DNA of 64,000 nt from an uncultured Muribaculaceae bacterium (lineage in GTDB: Bacteria; Bacteroidota; Bacteroidia; Bacteroidales; Muribaculaceae). Below the pieces are notes generated by a model. The model saw only the letters and a program-made list of their open reading frames with translations. It did not search any database and was not told the DNA's origin. Location: NCBI GenBank assembly GCA_947381945.1, contig CANCXM010000012.1, positions 1 through 64,000 on the forward strand, given 5' to 3'. Below are positions 1-8,287 of this stretch, piece by piece (position 1 is the first letter of the stretch; each line of letters opens with the position of its first letter). The position numbers and the translations under genes are program-made.

Positions 1-8
1 TAACTTTG
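1..8 (+). promoter_or_regulatory. Bacteroidota -7 promoter element (TAACTTTG)
   Basis: TAACTTTG matches the TAnnTTTG -7 consensus and ends only 4 nt before the ATG of the first gene. Any -33 element lies outside the window. The spacing predicts an mRNA with almost no leader. Confidence 0.6.
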
Positions 9-12
9 CAGG

Positions 13-459
13 ATGATTATAGAATTATTTACCGAAAAAGACTATACCGAGATTATTTGTGTCTGGGAAAAATCAGTGCGCGCCAGCCATCATTTCCTTT
101 CTGAAAGCGACATTGACGAGATTCGGTCAAAAATGCCATCGCACTACCTTCCAAACGTCACTCTCTTTGTCGTGAGAGACGAGGATAATGCAATCGCAGG
201 ATTTATCGGTCTCAGCGACGATATGATTGAGATGCTTTTCATCGCTCCGGAATATCAAGGCTCCGGAATAGGGACATTGTTCGTCAAATTCGCACTTGGC
301 AAAGGTATTGATAAAGTTGATGTCAACGAACAGAATGTCCGCGCTTTCGAATTTTACCGGAAACACGGATTCAACGTGATTGCCCGCGACGCTCTGGATT
401 CAATGGGTCGTCCGTTTCCGATACTCCATTTGAAACATGATGACCGGAAACCGCTATAG
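13..459 (+). CDS. GNAT family N-acetyltransferase
   Basis: This 148-residue protein is probably a cytoplasmic GNAT acetyltransferase that moves an acetyl group from acetyl-CoA to an unknown amine. The acetyl-CoA loop is visible as APEYQGSGIGTLFVKFAL (about residues 77-94), a good match to the family motif Q/RxxGxG/A. It is followed by the usual VNEQNVRAFEFYRKHGF segment, where the Tyr after FEF is the likely general acid. The length and architecture fit small YjaB-like stand-alone GNATs. The ATG was chosen because the -7 element ends four bases upstream and the conserved fold starts straight away. The gene stands alone; the next gene downstream is a broken DUF362 gene with its own promoter. 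The substrate cannot be deduced. Confidence 0.85.
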   Translation: MIIELFTEKDYTEIICVWEKSVRASHHFLSESDIDEIRSKMPSHYLPNVTLFVVRDEDNAIAGFIGLSDDMIEMLFIAPEYQGSGIGTLFVKFALGKGIDKVDVNEQNVRAFEFYRKHGFNVIARDALDSMGRPFPILHLKHDDRKPL

Positions 460-542
460 TTGAAACCTGTGTGATTGTCGAATTATGAAATATTGGTAAG
501 ACTTACGGTATTTTATATAAGAAGTGGAGTGCTTTTCTGATG

Positions 543-550
543 TAATTTTG
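543..550 (+). promoter_or_regulatory. -7 promoter element (TAATTTTG) of the DUF362 relic
   Basis: TAATTTTG sits 27 nt before the ATG of the broken DUF362 gene. The promoter therefore looks intact although the gene behind it is not. Confidence 0.55.
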
Positions 551-577
551 CTCCGGTAAAAGCAAACATTTCAAGCA

Positions 578-989
578 ATGAAAAGGATAATCACATTAAC
601 ACTTGTCGCATTAAGCGTTTTCGGCCTTTTCGCCGAAGAAAAATCCAAGAATGAATCGACCGTATATTTCACCCGTGAAATCACGCCTGAAGCTCTCGTC
701 AGAATCTATGAGGCGCTGGGTGTTGAGCCAAAAGGTCGTGTGGCTGTGAAAATCAGCACCGGTGAATCATCAAAAAGCAATCATTTTGCGTCCGGCACTC
801 ATCAAGAATCTCGTTGAAAAAGTCAATGGCACCCTTGTCGAATGTAACACCGCATACAAAGGAAACCGCTTTTCAAGCGAGGAGCATCTTAAGGCAATCC
901 GTGAACGTGGCTACAATGAAATTGCGGAAGTTGATCTTATGGAAATGCCCGGCATTACGGCTATGGGCGGTTTCAAACTTTCTTTTTAA
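578..989 (+). pseudogene. DUF362-family exported protein, frameshifted and internally deleted
   Basis: Intact DUF362 proteins of Bacteroidota are exported iron-sulfur-associated proteins of over 300 residues. Here the first frame gives a signal peptide and the conserved stretch VYFTREITPEALVRIYEALG, then GRVAVKISTGESSKSNH. At about 784-787 one extra T in a TTTT run shifts the frame. Reading continues one frame over as LRPALIKNLVEKVNGTLVEC and NTAYKGNRF, exactly what should follow in the family. The relic then jumps from DLMEMPGIT to AMGGFK and stops; in my recollection of intact homologues, AMGGF lies well downstream in a GHAMGGFGG motif, so a large internal deletion is likely as well. Two independent lesions make a functional product very unlikely. 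A 13-bp-stem terminator follows. Confidence 0.8.
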
Positions 990-1005
990 GGAAATATATA
1001 TGTAA

Positions 1006-1055
1006 AATCGGACGAGTTGCAATCACACTTGATTCAAACTCGTCCGATTCGTTTA
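1006..1055. terminator. Intrinsic terminator, probably bidirectional
   Basis: A perfect 13-bp stem (AATCGGACGAGTT at 1006-1018 with its complement at 1037-1049) lies between the DUF362 relic and the convergent OmpA-domain gene. A short T-rich stretch follows on the plus strand, and it can serve both genes. Confidence 0.75.
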
Positions 1056-1101
1056 TTTCTGAAAAATTTCCTATAGGGTGTCATTCATTTGTACGGCTCT
1101 C

Positions 1102-1812
1102 TTACTGCTGATAGGTGACATGGATTTCAGCACGTCGGTCCTGTGCAGCGGTGGGATAAGCATGGGTCTGCCCCAAGCCTTTTGTCTTAACATGGTTGGC
1201 CGGAACACCGTGGGCAATCAGATAATCTCCCACTCTTTTTGCTCGCCGTTCGCTGAGGCGCTGGTTGTAGGCCGCATTGCCACTTTCATCCGTATAGGCG
1301 ACAACTGCAACGTATGCTCCTGACTTTGATACCTTGGCGGCAAGATTGTTGAGAACAGCGTCATCGGGAATCTCAGATCCGTCCAATGGGAAAAGGTAGA
1401 CAACGTCATCGCCGGAAGTCGCTGAGGTATTCTGAGCATTAGCTGCTGTCGATGCTGCTGCGATGTTTCCGTCACCGGCACGTTTCACTTTGATGTATTT
1501 CCCGGACTTGAGATTGTTTCCGGGAGTGACAGCCGAAGCCTCCAACTGTCCGATTTGAGTCGGATCATGTTGCGAACGATATGAGAAGAAATATATTGAT
1601 CCTATCAATACTGCAATCGCAAGGGCTGCCAATCCGGCCCACCCTAATGATCCCATGCCATGTCCCGTACTTACAGGGGGAGTGACGACAGGCTCTGTTC
1701 CCTCTGCAATCGGAGCAGCCGCGACCTTCTCTTCTTCATGAGCGGTCAGTTCCAATGGTTCCGGATGTTCCGGCAACCTCTCCTGATAATCTTTGTGAGT
1801 TTCCATAATCAA
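1102..1812 (-). CDS. Membrane-anchored OmpA-domain protein
   Basis: The 236-residue protein has a charged cytoplasmic N-terminus (about 1-55), one transmembrane helix (LGWAGLAALAIAVLIGSIYFF, about 56-76), a low-complexity linker rich in Ala, Asn and Thr, and a C-terminal OmpA domain. That domain carries the peptidoglycan-binding signature DESGNAAYNQRLSERRAKRV followed by DRRAEIHV. The expected role is a tether between a membrane and peptidoglycan. It lacks a cleavable signal peptide and a beta-barrel, so it is probably an inner-membrane MotB-like anchor rather than an outer-membrane porin; this is inference. A second ATG two codons downstream (METHKDY) is an equally possible start. It is monocistronic, with a shared terminator at 1006-1055. 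Confidence 0.85.
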   Translation of the reverse strand: MIMETHKDYQERLPEHPEPLELTAHEEEKVAAAPIAEGTEPVVTPPVSTGHGMGSLGWAGLAALAIAVLIGSIYFFSYRSQHDPTQIGQLEASAVTPGNNLKSGKYIKVKRAGDGNIAAASTAANAQNTSATSGDDVVYLFPLDGSEIPDDAVLNNLAAKVSKSGAYVAVVAYTDESGNAAYNQRLSERRAKRVGDYLIAHGVPANHVKTKGLGQTHAYPTAAQDRRAEIHVTYQQ

Positions 1813-1959
1813 TAGCTTTTGTGAGTAATAGCTTTATTCATACTAATAAAACATTTGGGAGAAAGCCTACTCACGGCTAAAACCGGTTAAATTCTCTGAA
1901 AATCACAATAAAAAACGATAAAATGTAATAAAAACTCCCCAAAATAAACAAAACACATA

Positions 1960-2011
1960 GAAGAGCAATAGTGGAAAATCTGCTTTGACAGACAGATTGC
2001 TATTGCTCTTC
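1960..2011 (-). terminator. Intrinsic terminator of the PepSY-like gene
   Basis: Perfect 12-bp arms (GAAGAGCAATAG at 1960-1971, complement at 2000-2011) form a hairpin about 65 nt beyond the stop of the minus-strand PepSY-like gene. The sequence after it on the minus strand is T-rich. The rest of 1813-1959 is AT-rich leader of the OmpA-domain gene without a convincing promoter match. Confidence 0.7.
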
Positions 2012-2075
2012 TATATGCTTTAATTGCCTTAAACCGACCATTTAAACAAGAGTGGCCGGAATGTTTTACAAGGCA

Positions 2076-2579
2076 TTAATCTTCGATGGCAAGGAAGACG
2101 CCGTCAATGTCGAATACGTATGTGTCAGGACCGGGAATATTAAGGTCTACTTCATATACCTTGCCCCGATTGAGTTCAATAGACTCGACATTACCTGAAT
2201 AGCCATCTTTTTCGAGACGCTCGTAGGCCTTGCGCGGCATAATATCCTTCACGACTGTGACGGGAAGCAATGAATTGTCGGGAGCATCTATCTCGACGAG
2301 TTCACCCTTGGTGTTGAATTCGAGGTCGATTCCGTTCTGCAACTCAACTTCAAATTTGCCTTTGGCATAATATTTTTCACATGTGCGCACTCCCACATTC
2401 TTGAAATGTTTTTCGATGAATGCCTGAGCCTTTTTAGGCAACTGTGAATAATCTGCAGACCCCGCCATTACAATACCGGGGTTCCCTCCGTAGTTCATCG
2501 GGACCTGTGCCACAGCATCAGCCGCTCCAAACAGGATAGCCAATGAGGCCATGCCCGATATCAGATTTCTGAATTTCAT
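2076..2579 (-). CDS. PepSY-like (DUF2874) secreted protein
   Basis: The 167-residue product has a signal peptide (SGMASLAILFGAADAVAQ) and two related segments typical of PepSY-like DUF2874 proteins: FIEKHFKNVGV with KYYAKGKFEVELQNGIDLEF, then GNVESIELNRGKVYEVDL ending in FDIDGVFLAIED. Proteins of this class are periplasmic or surface proteins common in Bacteroidota. They resemble beta-lactamase-inhibitor-like folds, but their role is not known. The start is well supported by the signal peptide. The gene is divergent from umuD and ends before a strong terminator. Confidence 0.85.
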   Translation of the reverse strand: MKFRNLISGMASLAILFGAADAVAQVPMNYGGNPGIVMAGSADYSQLPKKAQAFIEKHFKNVGVRTCEKYYAKGKFEVELQNGIDLEFNTKGELVEIDAPDNSLLPVTVVKDIMPRKAYERLEKDGYSGNVESIELNRGKVYEVDLNIPGPDTYVFDIDGVFLAIED

Positions 2580-2596
2580 AACTGTAAATTTTTTAT

Positions 2597-2604
2597 TATC
2601 TTTG
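2597..2604 (+). promoter_or_regulatory. -7 promoter element (TATCTTTG) ahead of umuDC
   Basis: TATCTTTG lies about 100 nt before umuD in the divergent gap. Between it and umuD is the pair ACAACC/GGTTGT separated by about 20 nt, which could be part of an operator. I cannot match it to a known SOS box of this phylum. Confidence 0.45.
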
Positions 2605-2707
2605 CATTTATCTTAGAAACAACCGCTGAATTTAAAAGTTCGATTGGTTGTCAAGGAGTTAAGTATTATTACCATATCCTGAAATATTGAACAACGCTCA
2701 TCCGTAA

Positions 2708-3145
2708 ATGTCATATATAAAAATAATAGATTCACGTTTTGAAAACCCTTGTGAGCTACCCTTTGCAAGCGCTATAAAAGCCGGCTTCCCAAGCACTGCG
2801 GAGGGATACGAACAGGATTCAATCGACTTCAACCGTGACCTTATCCGTCACCCGGAAGCGACCTTCTATGGACGGGTCTACGGCGATTCAATGATCGAAG
2901 CCGGAATCTGCGACGGAGACATCGCTGTCATTGACCGTTCGGTAGAGGCTGAGGACGGCGACATAATCGTCGCTTACGTCAACAATGAGTTCACCATCAA
3001 ATATCTCGATCTCTCCCACCGTCATAAAGGCTACATTGAATTGCGTCCTGCAAATCCTGCTTTCAATCCCATCCGGATTTCAAGTGCAGATGATTTCAAA
3101 GTCTGGGGTGTGGTAGTGTGGACCATCAAGAAGTGGAAGTCATAG
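2708..3145 (+). CDS. umuD: UmuD-like S24 autoprotease, translesion polymerase subunit
   Basis: UmuD is cleaved under RecA stimulation during DNA damage, and UmuD' then joins UmuC to form DNA polymerase V. The 145-residue product has the expected Ala-Gly cleavage site (AIKAGFPS, around residues 25-26). The catalytic serine is in GRVYGDSMIEAGI and the catalytic lysine in NEFTIKYL, so the Ser-Lys dyad is complete. There is no N-terminal DNA-binding domain, which separates it from LexA. The umuC start follows 18 nt after its stop, so the two form an operon. The ATG gives the normal family length. Confidence 0.93.
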   Translation: MSYIKIIDSRFENPCELPFASAIKAGFPSTAEGYEQDSIDFNRDLIRHPEATFYGRVYGDSMIEAGICDGDIAVIDRSVEAEDGDIIVAYVNNEFTIKYLDLSHRHKGYIELRPANPAFNPIRISSADDFKVWGVVVWTIKKWKS

Positions 3146-3163
3146 GAGATTCTATTCAATACC

Positions 3164-4450
3164 ATGTATTACGCCATCTGTGATTGCGACAACTGTTTTG
3201 TCAGTTGCGAACGCGTCTTCCGTCCTGATCTTGAGGGAAAGGCTGTAGTCGTGCTGTCGAACAACGACGGCTGTGTCGTTGCGCGCAGTCGTGAGGCCAA
3301 AGCCTTAGGCGTGAAAATGGGAATCCCCTTCTATCAGTTGCGGCAAAGGTTTGACGAACGGCAAGTGATTGCCTTCTCTTCCAACCATGAACTCTATACC
3401 GACATGACAGCCCGGGTCATGAGCCTTATCAGAAAGGTATCGCCGTCATTTTTCAGATACTCGATAGATGAGGCATTCTGCGTGTTGCCCGACATGCCAT
3501 ACGACGAAATCAAGGCTTGGGGCGAACGCCTTTCGGCATGGATTGGCCGTGCGACAGGAATGCCGCTCAGTGTCGGTATCGCACGCAATAAGACTATGGC
3601 GAAGTTGGCCGTACACTTTGCGAAGAACTATCCCGGTTACCGACATTGCTGTGTGATTGACACGGATGATAAGCGGATGAAGGCACTGGCTCTCACAGAT
3701 GTCGGAGATGTGTGGGGGATTGGCCGACGGATTGGCGCCCGCCTCTCACGTCAAGGGGTTGTGTCTGCTCTTGATTTCATCTCCCGTCCGGTTGATTGGA
3801 TCAAAAATCAGCTCAATGTGACGGCTGAGCGGACTTGGCGTGAGCTCCGTGGCGAAGATTGCATCCCTGACGAGGAGATGGCTCCCAAGAAGAGTATCAC
3901 CCGCAGCCGAAGTTTCGCAACAATGGTGAGCGACCTCCCTACTCTACGCACCCACATAGCCAATTTCGCTGCCAAATGCGCAGAGCGTCTTCGTCGTCAG
4001 AACTCTGTCGCTTCGATAGTCGGTGTGTTCATCGTGACAAACCGCAACCGTGAGGACCTCCCGCAATACGGCCAGATGATAGACTATCACCTGGCTAATC
4101 CATCCTCTTCGACGATAGATATTGTTGAAGGCGCGACAAAGGCTCTTGACCATATATTCCGCGAAGGCTATGCCTATAAGAAAGCGGGTGTGATATTGAT
4201 GGGAATATCCGGAGGAGAAGGTTTGCAACATGATCTTTTCGAATATGATCCGGAGAAGGCAGAACGCCGTCGCAGACTTGACGAGACATTGGACAGAATT
4301 AACCGCGTCAGGGGAAATGCTGCCGTCACACTCGGTGCGCAGATATATGGAGGGGCCTCTCCCTGTAAATCATCAGCCGACATCATGCGCCACGAGCACC
4401 GCTCATTATGCCCTACTACCCGTTGGGGCGACATCATACCCCTGCATTAA
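3164..4450 (+). CDS. umuC: UmuC, Y-family DNA polymerase V catalytic subunit
   Basis: The 428-residue product has the Y-family catalytic layout. The first acidic motif is [16 protein letters not shown] at the N-terminus, the second is YSIDEAF (about residues 101-107), and the fingers motif [16 protein letters not shown] lies between them. A helix-hairpin-helix region ([15 protein letters not shown]) and a little-finger domain follow, with a C-terminal UmuC extension ([16 protein letters not shown]). It acts in error-prone bypass of lesions with UmuD' and RecA. It is translated from the umuD transcript. Its end lies 68 nt before mutS2, whose promoter sits between them. Confidence 0.94.
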   Translation: MYYAICDCDNCFVSCERVFRPDLEGKAVVVLSNNDGCVVARSREAKALGVKMGIPFYQLRQRFDERQVIAFSSNHELYTDMTARVMSLIRKVSPSFFRYSIDEAFCVLPDMPYDEIKAWGERLSAWIGRATGMPLSVGIARNKTMAKLAVHFAKNYPGYRHCCVIDTDDKRMKALALTDVGDVWGIGRRIGARLSRQGVVSALDFISRPVDWIKNQLNVTAERTWRELRGEDCIPDEEMAPKKSITRSRSFATMVSDLPTLRTHIANFAAKCAERLRRQNSVASIVGVFIVTNRNREDLPQYGQMIDYHLANPSSSTIDIVEGATKALDHIFREGYAYKKAGVILMGISGGEGLQHDLFEYDPEKAERRRRLDETLDRINRVRGNAAVTLGAQIYGGASPCKSSADIMRHEHRSLCPTTRWGDIIPLH

Positions 4451-4506
4451 TTGCCGGAACTCGATTGCAGACAAGTAGAGGATTGCTGCGATTGATAAAT
4501 ATTTTG

Positions 4507-4514
4507 TACTTTTG
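4507..4514 (+). promoter_or_regulatory. mutS2 promoter, -7 element TACTTTTG
   Basis: The element matches TAnnTTTG exactly, with a TTG 21 nt upstream (4483-4485) as candidate -33. It ends only four bases before the mutS2 ATG, so the start codon would lie at or next to the transcription start. Confidence 0.65.
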
Positions 4515-4518
4515 CATC

Positions 4519-6981
4519 ATGATTTATCCTGAAAGAATAGAAGAAAAGATAGGTTTCAGCGGTGTGCGTTCGGAGATTGCTGCGCGCTGCCATTGCGAAG
4601 GCTCCCGCACACGCTGCGAGGAGATGGCTTTCATGTCTGATTTCAAAGCCATTCGCACAGCCCTGACTGCTGTCAGTGAGATGGTGTCGGCAAACCATAG
4701 CGACGAAACCGTCCCTCTCGAAGGTGTCAATGACATCGACCGTAACCTCGCTGTCATAAAGATTCCTGGTACTTTCCTTGAAATCAAGGATCTCATAAAA
4801 GTCAGGAGGATGCTCGACTGTTTTTGTGCTGTTGCTCTGTTTTTCCAGCGTCATAAGACAGACGGACGCACCCCCTACCCCGTGCTTTCCGATATTGCCG
4901 AAGAGCTTTCATATATTCCACCGTCACTTGGCATGTTGATTGACCACGCCATTGATTCCACATCCGGACTGGTCAAGGACAATGCATCACCGGCATTGGC
5001 CGAAATCCGTTCGCGTCTGCGTGGCATGTCGGGCCGTGTCAACTCTATCCTGCGTCGTGTCCTCAGTTCCGCCATTTCGCAAGGGTGGCTTGAACCCGAC
5101 ACCACTCCCGCAGTGCGCGACGGCCGTCTCGTCATTCCCGTTCCACCGATGAACAAGAGGAAGATACAGGGTATCGTCCATGACGAATCTGCATCAGGAA
5201 AGACCCTTTTCATCGAGCCTGCTGAGGTGGTCGAGGCCAACAACCTCACGCGTGAACTCCAACTCGAAGAGCATCGCGAAATCATCCGTATCCTCACTTC
5301 CATCGCCGACCAACTGCGTCCACATATCCAGGAAATGCTTGCAGGCGCGTCAATCATCTATCACCTTGATTTCATAAACGCCAAAGCCAATTATGCGGAT
5401 GCCGTAGGGGGAACAATGCCCAATCTCCATGAGAATGAAGAAATGGAATGGTATCACGCCTGCCATCCGGTACTCAAACTCTCTCTCGAACGCCACAACC
5501 GCGAAATCGTCCCCATTGACATCCGTCTTGACTCCGGACAGCGCATCCTTGTGATTTCCGGTCCGAATGCCGGCGGTAAATCAGTCTGCCTGAAGACTGT
5601 CGGAACACTGCAATATATGCTTCAATGTGGCATCCTCCCATCCGTCTACGACAATTCTCACTTCGGAGTGTTCAAGGACATGTTTGTGGACATAGGTGAT
5701 GACCAATCGTTTGAGGATGACCTCTCGACCTACAGCAGTCATCTCCGCAGCATGAAGTTCATGCTTCAGCGCGGCCGCAAAGGCTCCCTCTTCCTTATTG
5801 ATGAGATGGGTTCAGGTACGGAACCGCAGATTGGCGGAGCATTGGCGCGGGCGATTCTTGAACAGATGAATGCCAAAGAGATGTGGGGAATCGTGACCAC
5901 TCACTATCAGATTCTGAAACAATTCGCGGAAGATACTCCCGGGCTCATCAACGGCTCGATGCTCTATGACCGTCATCTGATGCAACCGATGTTCAAGCTT
6001 TCACTCGGAAACCCGGGTTCATCATTTGCGGTTGAGATTGCCCGTAAAATCGGTCTCCCGGCTGAAATCATCTCGGCGGCGGAAGAGATAGTCGGCAAGG
6101 AATACATGAATCTTGACAATTATCTTCTCGATATCACCCGCGACAAGCGTTATTGGGAAAACAAGCGTACATCAATCCGTCAGAAAGAGAAAAAACTTGA
6201 ACAGATGCTTGCGCAGTATTCCGAGGATGCCGAACAGTTGCGGAGCAAACGACGCGACATCATCGAAGAGGCCCGTGCCGAAGCCCGGAAGATTCTTGAC
6301 TCGTCAAATGCTGTCATCGAGCGCACTATTGCCGACATCAAGCAAGCCAACGCCGAGCGCGAACGCACCCTCGAAGCCCGCCGGAAACTGAAAGAAGAGC
6401 GTCTGGCCTTGGAAAAGGATGCAAGAAACCATCGCGACAACAATGCGATTCTCTCGAAAGCACCTAAGAAGAAAAAGAACAAGGCAACTGTCGCTTCCGT
6501 CCCTGCCGAGCAGACGAAACCGGTTATTGCTCCCGGTGTCAATGTGAAACTTGACGGAGCCGGGACAGTCGGAACCGTTCTTGAAGTGTCAGGTAAGAAT
6601 GCCATCGTCGCTTTCGGAAATCTGAAGACCACGGTGAAGACTGACCGTCTGAGTGTCACGAACGCACAACCTAAATCCGGAGCGAAATCCACAGTCTCCA
6701 TGCAAACCATCGATTCCGGCTATGAACGTCAACTGAATTTCAAGCAGGAGATAGACCTGCGCGGAATGAGAGCCGATGAGGCAATACAGGCTGTCACATA
6801 TTTTATTGACGACGCCATCCGATTCAGCATAGCCCGTGTGAGAATTCTCCATGGAACCGGTACCGGAGCGTTGCGGCAGGCTGTCCGTCAGCTTCTGTCA
6901 ACCACACCCGGAATAGAGTCGTTTCATGATGAGGATGTACGGTTCGGAGGAGCCGGAATTACCGTCGTAAACTTGAAATAG
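4519..6981 (+). CDS. mutS2: MutS2 endonuclease / ribosome-rescue ATPase with Smr domain
   Basis: The 820-residue protein begins MIYPERIEEKIGFSGVRSEI, the usual start of Bacteroidota MutS2. The frame stays open upstream to 4408, but that extension crosses the promoter and overlaps umuC, so it was rejected. The ATPase core has Walker A GPNAGGKSVCLKTVG and Walker B LFLIDEMGSGTEP. A long coiled-coil, Lys/Arg-rich region follows (about residues 540-680). The C-terminal Smr domain is complete, with EIDLRGMRADEA and HGTGTGALRQAV. MutS2 lacks the mismatch-recognition domain. It suppresses recombination and, in some bacteria, splits collided ribosomes. The 3' end is duplicated in a 20-bp tandem repeat. 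Confidence 0.95.
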   Translation: MIYPERIEEKIGFSGVRSEIAARCHCEGSRTRCEEMAFMSDFKAIRTALTAVSEMVSANHSDETVPLEGVNDIDRNLAVIKIPGTFLEIKDLIKVRRMLDCFCAVALFFQRHKTDGRTPYPVLSDIAEELSYIPPSLGMLIDHAIDSTSGLVKDNASPALAEIRSRLRGMSGRVNSILRRVLSSAISQGWLEPDTTPAVRDGRLVIPVPPMNKRKIQGIVHDESASGKTLFIEPAEVVEANNLTRELQLEEHREIIRILTSIADQLRPHIQEMLAGASIIYHLDFINAKANYADAVGGTMPNLHENEEMEWYHACHPVLKLSLERHNREIVPIDIRLDSGQRILVISGPNAGGKSVCLKTVGTLQYMLQCGILPSVYDNSHFGVFKDMFVDIGDDQSFEDDLSTYSSHLRSMKFMLQRGRKGSLFLIDEMGSGTEPQIGGALARAILEQMNAKEMWGIVTTHYQILKQFAEDTPGLINGSMLYDRHLMQPMFKLSLGNPGSSFAVEIARKIGLPAEIISAAEEIVGKEYMNLDNYLLDITRDKRYWENKRTSIRQKEKKLEQMLAQYSEDAEQLRSKRRDIIEEARAEARKILDSSNAVIERTIADIKQANAERERTLEARRKLKEERLALEKDARNHRDNNAILSKAPKKKKNKATVASVPAEQTKPVIAPGVNVKLDGAGTVGTVLEVSGKNAIVAFGNLKTTVKTDRLSVTNAQPKSGAKSTVSMQTIDSGYERQLNFKQEIDLRGMRADEAIQAVTYFIDDAIRFSIARVRILHGTGTGALRQAVRQLLSTTPGIESFHDEDVRFGGAGITVVNLK

Positions 6982-7007
6982 ACTTTTTAAACTTGAAATA
7001 GACCTTT
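6968..7007 (+). repeat. Two-copy 20-bp tandem repeat over the mutS2 stop codon
   Basis: Two 20-bp units, 6968-6987 and 6988-7007, share TAAACTTGAAATAGAC and differ at one position. The first carries the last codons and TAG of mutS2. The second is an exact-phase copy after the stop and looks like a recent slippage duplication. Confidence 0.8.
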
Positions 7008-7008
7008 A

Positions 7009-7062
7009 AAGTGCAACCGTTCCTATATCCGGATTCAACCGAGGATGAGAGCGGTTGCACTT
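7009..7062 (+). terminator. mutS2 intrinsic terminator
   Basis: Perfect 11-bp arms (AAGTGCAACCG at 7009-7019, complement at 7052-7062) form a hairpin just after the mutS2 stop. The tract after it is only weakly T-rich. Confidence 0.65.
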
Positions 7063-7135
7063 CACGTATAGTGCTATATCGGACATTTTATGTAATTTTT
7101 TACAACCTAACTAATCATACTCCCGAATTTTTGAC

Positions 7136-7143
7136 TAAATTTG
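7136..7143 (+). promoter_or_regulatory. murB promoter, -7 element TAAATTTG
   Basis: The element lies 54 nt before the chosen murB start. The longer open frame starting at 7141 begins inside it and is therefore unlikely to be translated. Confidence 0.55.
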
Positions 7144-7197
7144 TGGAATGAATTATCCAAGGCTGCAATGCTGTCCGAGGACCTAACCAGCGGTAAA

Positions 7198-8226
7198 ATG
7201 ATTACTACTATTGACAACTACGATCTTTCTTCACGCAACACATTCGCAATGAAGGTCAAATGCGGAGCTTTTATGGAATACACGAAAGCTGACGACATCC
7301 CTTTTCTGCTTTCGACAATCCGTAAGGATGTCGAAAAATTTCATATCGGAGCCGGCAGCAACCTGCTTTTCACCCGCGATTTTCCGGGGGTGGTGTTGCA
7401 CAGCGCCATAAAAGGATTCGAAATTATATGTGAGAATCCGCAAGAAGTGATCGTAAGGGTCGGTTCAGGCGAGACTATGGACGATTTCATCCGATGGGCT
7501 TGCGACCGTGAGCTTTGGGGCGTTGAAAATCTTTCAGGTATTCCCGGTGAGGTTGGCGCGTCCGCTGTCCAGAATGTCGGAGCATACGGCACGGAAGCTT
7601 GCGATGCCATTGTCGCTGTCCATGCTTTTGATGAAGTGGAGCGGGAGTTTGTCACATTCTCGAAAGAGGATTGCAGATATGCTTACCGCGACTCCATCTT
7701 CAAGAAATCAGATGCAAAGAAGCGCTATATCATCCATGCCGTTGACTATGCCCTGACCCCTCTTCACTCTCCCAATCTTTCTTATCCAGCACTTAAAAAA
7801 GCGTTTGAAGGCAAAGATGTCGACTCATTGCGTCCTAATGACATCCGGGCAGCCGTAGTCGCTACCCGCGACTCGAAACTGCCGAATCCGGCTGTCACTC
7901 CGAGTGCCGGAAGTTTCTTTAAAAATCCTGTGATTTCAGAAGAGCACTTTAAAGAAATCTGCGAAAAAGAAGGGTCGGATACCGCCGTACCGCACTACAA
8001 GGTTGACTCCGGTTATAAGATTCCGGCCGCATGGCTCATCGACAAATGCGGATGGAAAGGATACAAGGAAGGAAACGTCGCGGTCTGGCATCTGCAACCG
8101 CTCGTGATAGTTAATCCTGACCGCCAGGCCCTCCCGGAAGAAGTCATCGGCCTTGAAAAGAAAATAATCCAGTCTGTCAACGAACGTTTTAACATAACTC
8201 TCACGCCGGAGGTTGAACACATTTGA
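7198..8226 (+). CDS. murB: UDP-N-acetylenolpyruvoylglucosamine reductase (MurB)
   Basis: MurB reduces the enolpyruvyl group made by MurA, giving UDP-N-acetylmuramate, with FAD and NADPH in the cytoplasm. The product reads MITTIDNYDLSSRNTFAM at its start, like other Bacteroidota MurB proteins. Two earlier in-frame starts (7141, 7168) are less likely. FAD-binding motifs are HIGAGSNLLF and SGIPGEVGASAVQNVGAYG. The catalytic serine is in AGSFFKNPV and the C-terminal catalytic glutamate in LTPEVEHI. GSFFKNP with the long C-terminal loop marks type I. The gene is 61 nt ahead of murA, so two consecutive steps of cell-wall synthesis lie together. Confidence 0.95.
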   Translation: MITTIDNYDLSSRNTFAMKVKCGAFMEYTKADDIPFLLSTIRKDVEKFHIGAGSNLLFTRDFPGVVLHSAIKGFEIICENPQEVIVRVGSGETMDDFIRWACDRELWGVENLSGIPGEVGASAVQNVGAYGTEACDAIVAVHAFDEVEREFVTFSKEDCRYAYRDSIFKKSDAKKRYIIHAVDYALTPLHSPNLSYPALKKAFEGKDVDSLRPNDIRAAVVATRDSKLPNPAVTPSAGSFFKNPVISEEHFKEICEKEGSDTAVPHYKVDSGYKIPAAWLIDKCGWKGYKEGNVAVWHLQPLVIVNPDRQALPEEVIGLEKKIIQSVNERFNITLTPEVEHI

Positions 8227-8287
8227 CCTCAAAAGCATTTAAATTGCATAAACACGTTTCAACTCACCATTTATTCACACTCCCGAC

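Noticed and set aside
2605..2707. LexA-type SOS box before umuDC
   Set aside because: The only symmetry, ACAACC/GGTTGT, is short and does not match an SOS box that I know for this phylum.
4408..4518. N-terminal extension of mutS2
   Set aside because: It overlaps umuC and crosses the mutS2 promoter; the family starts at MIYP.
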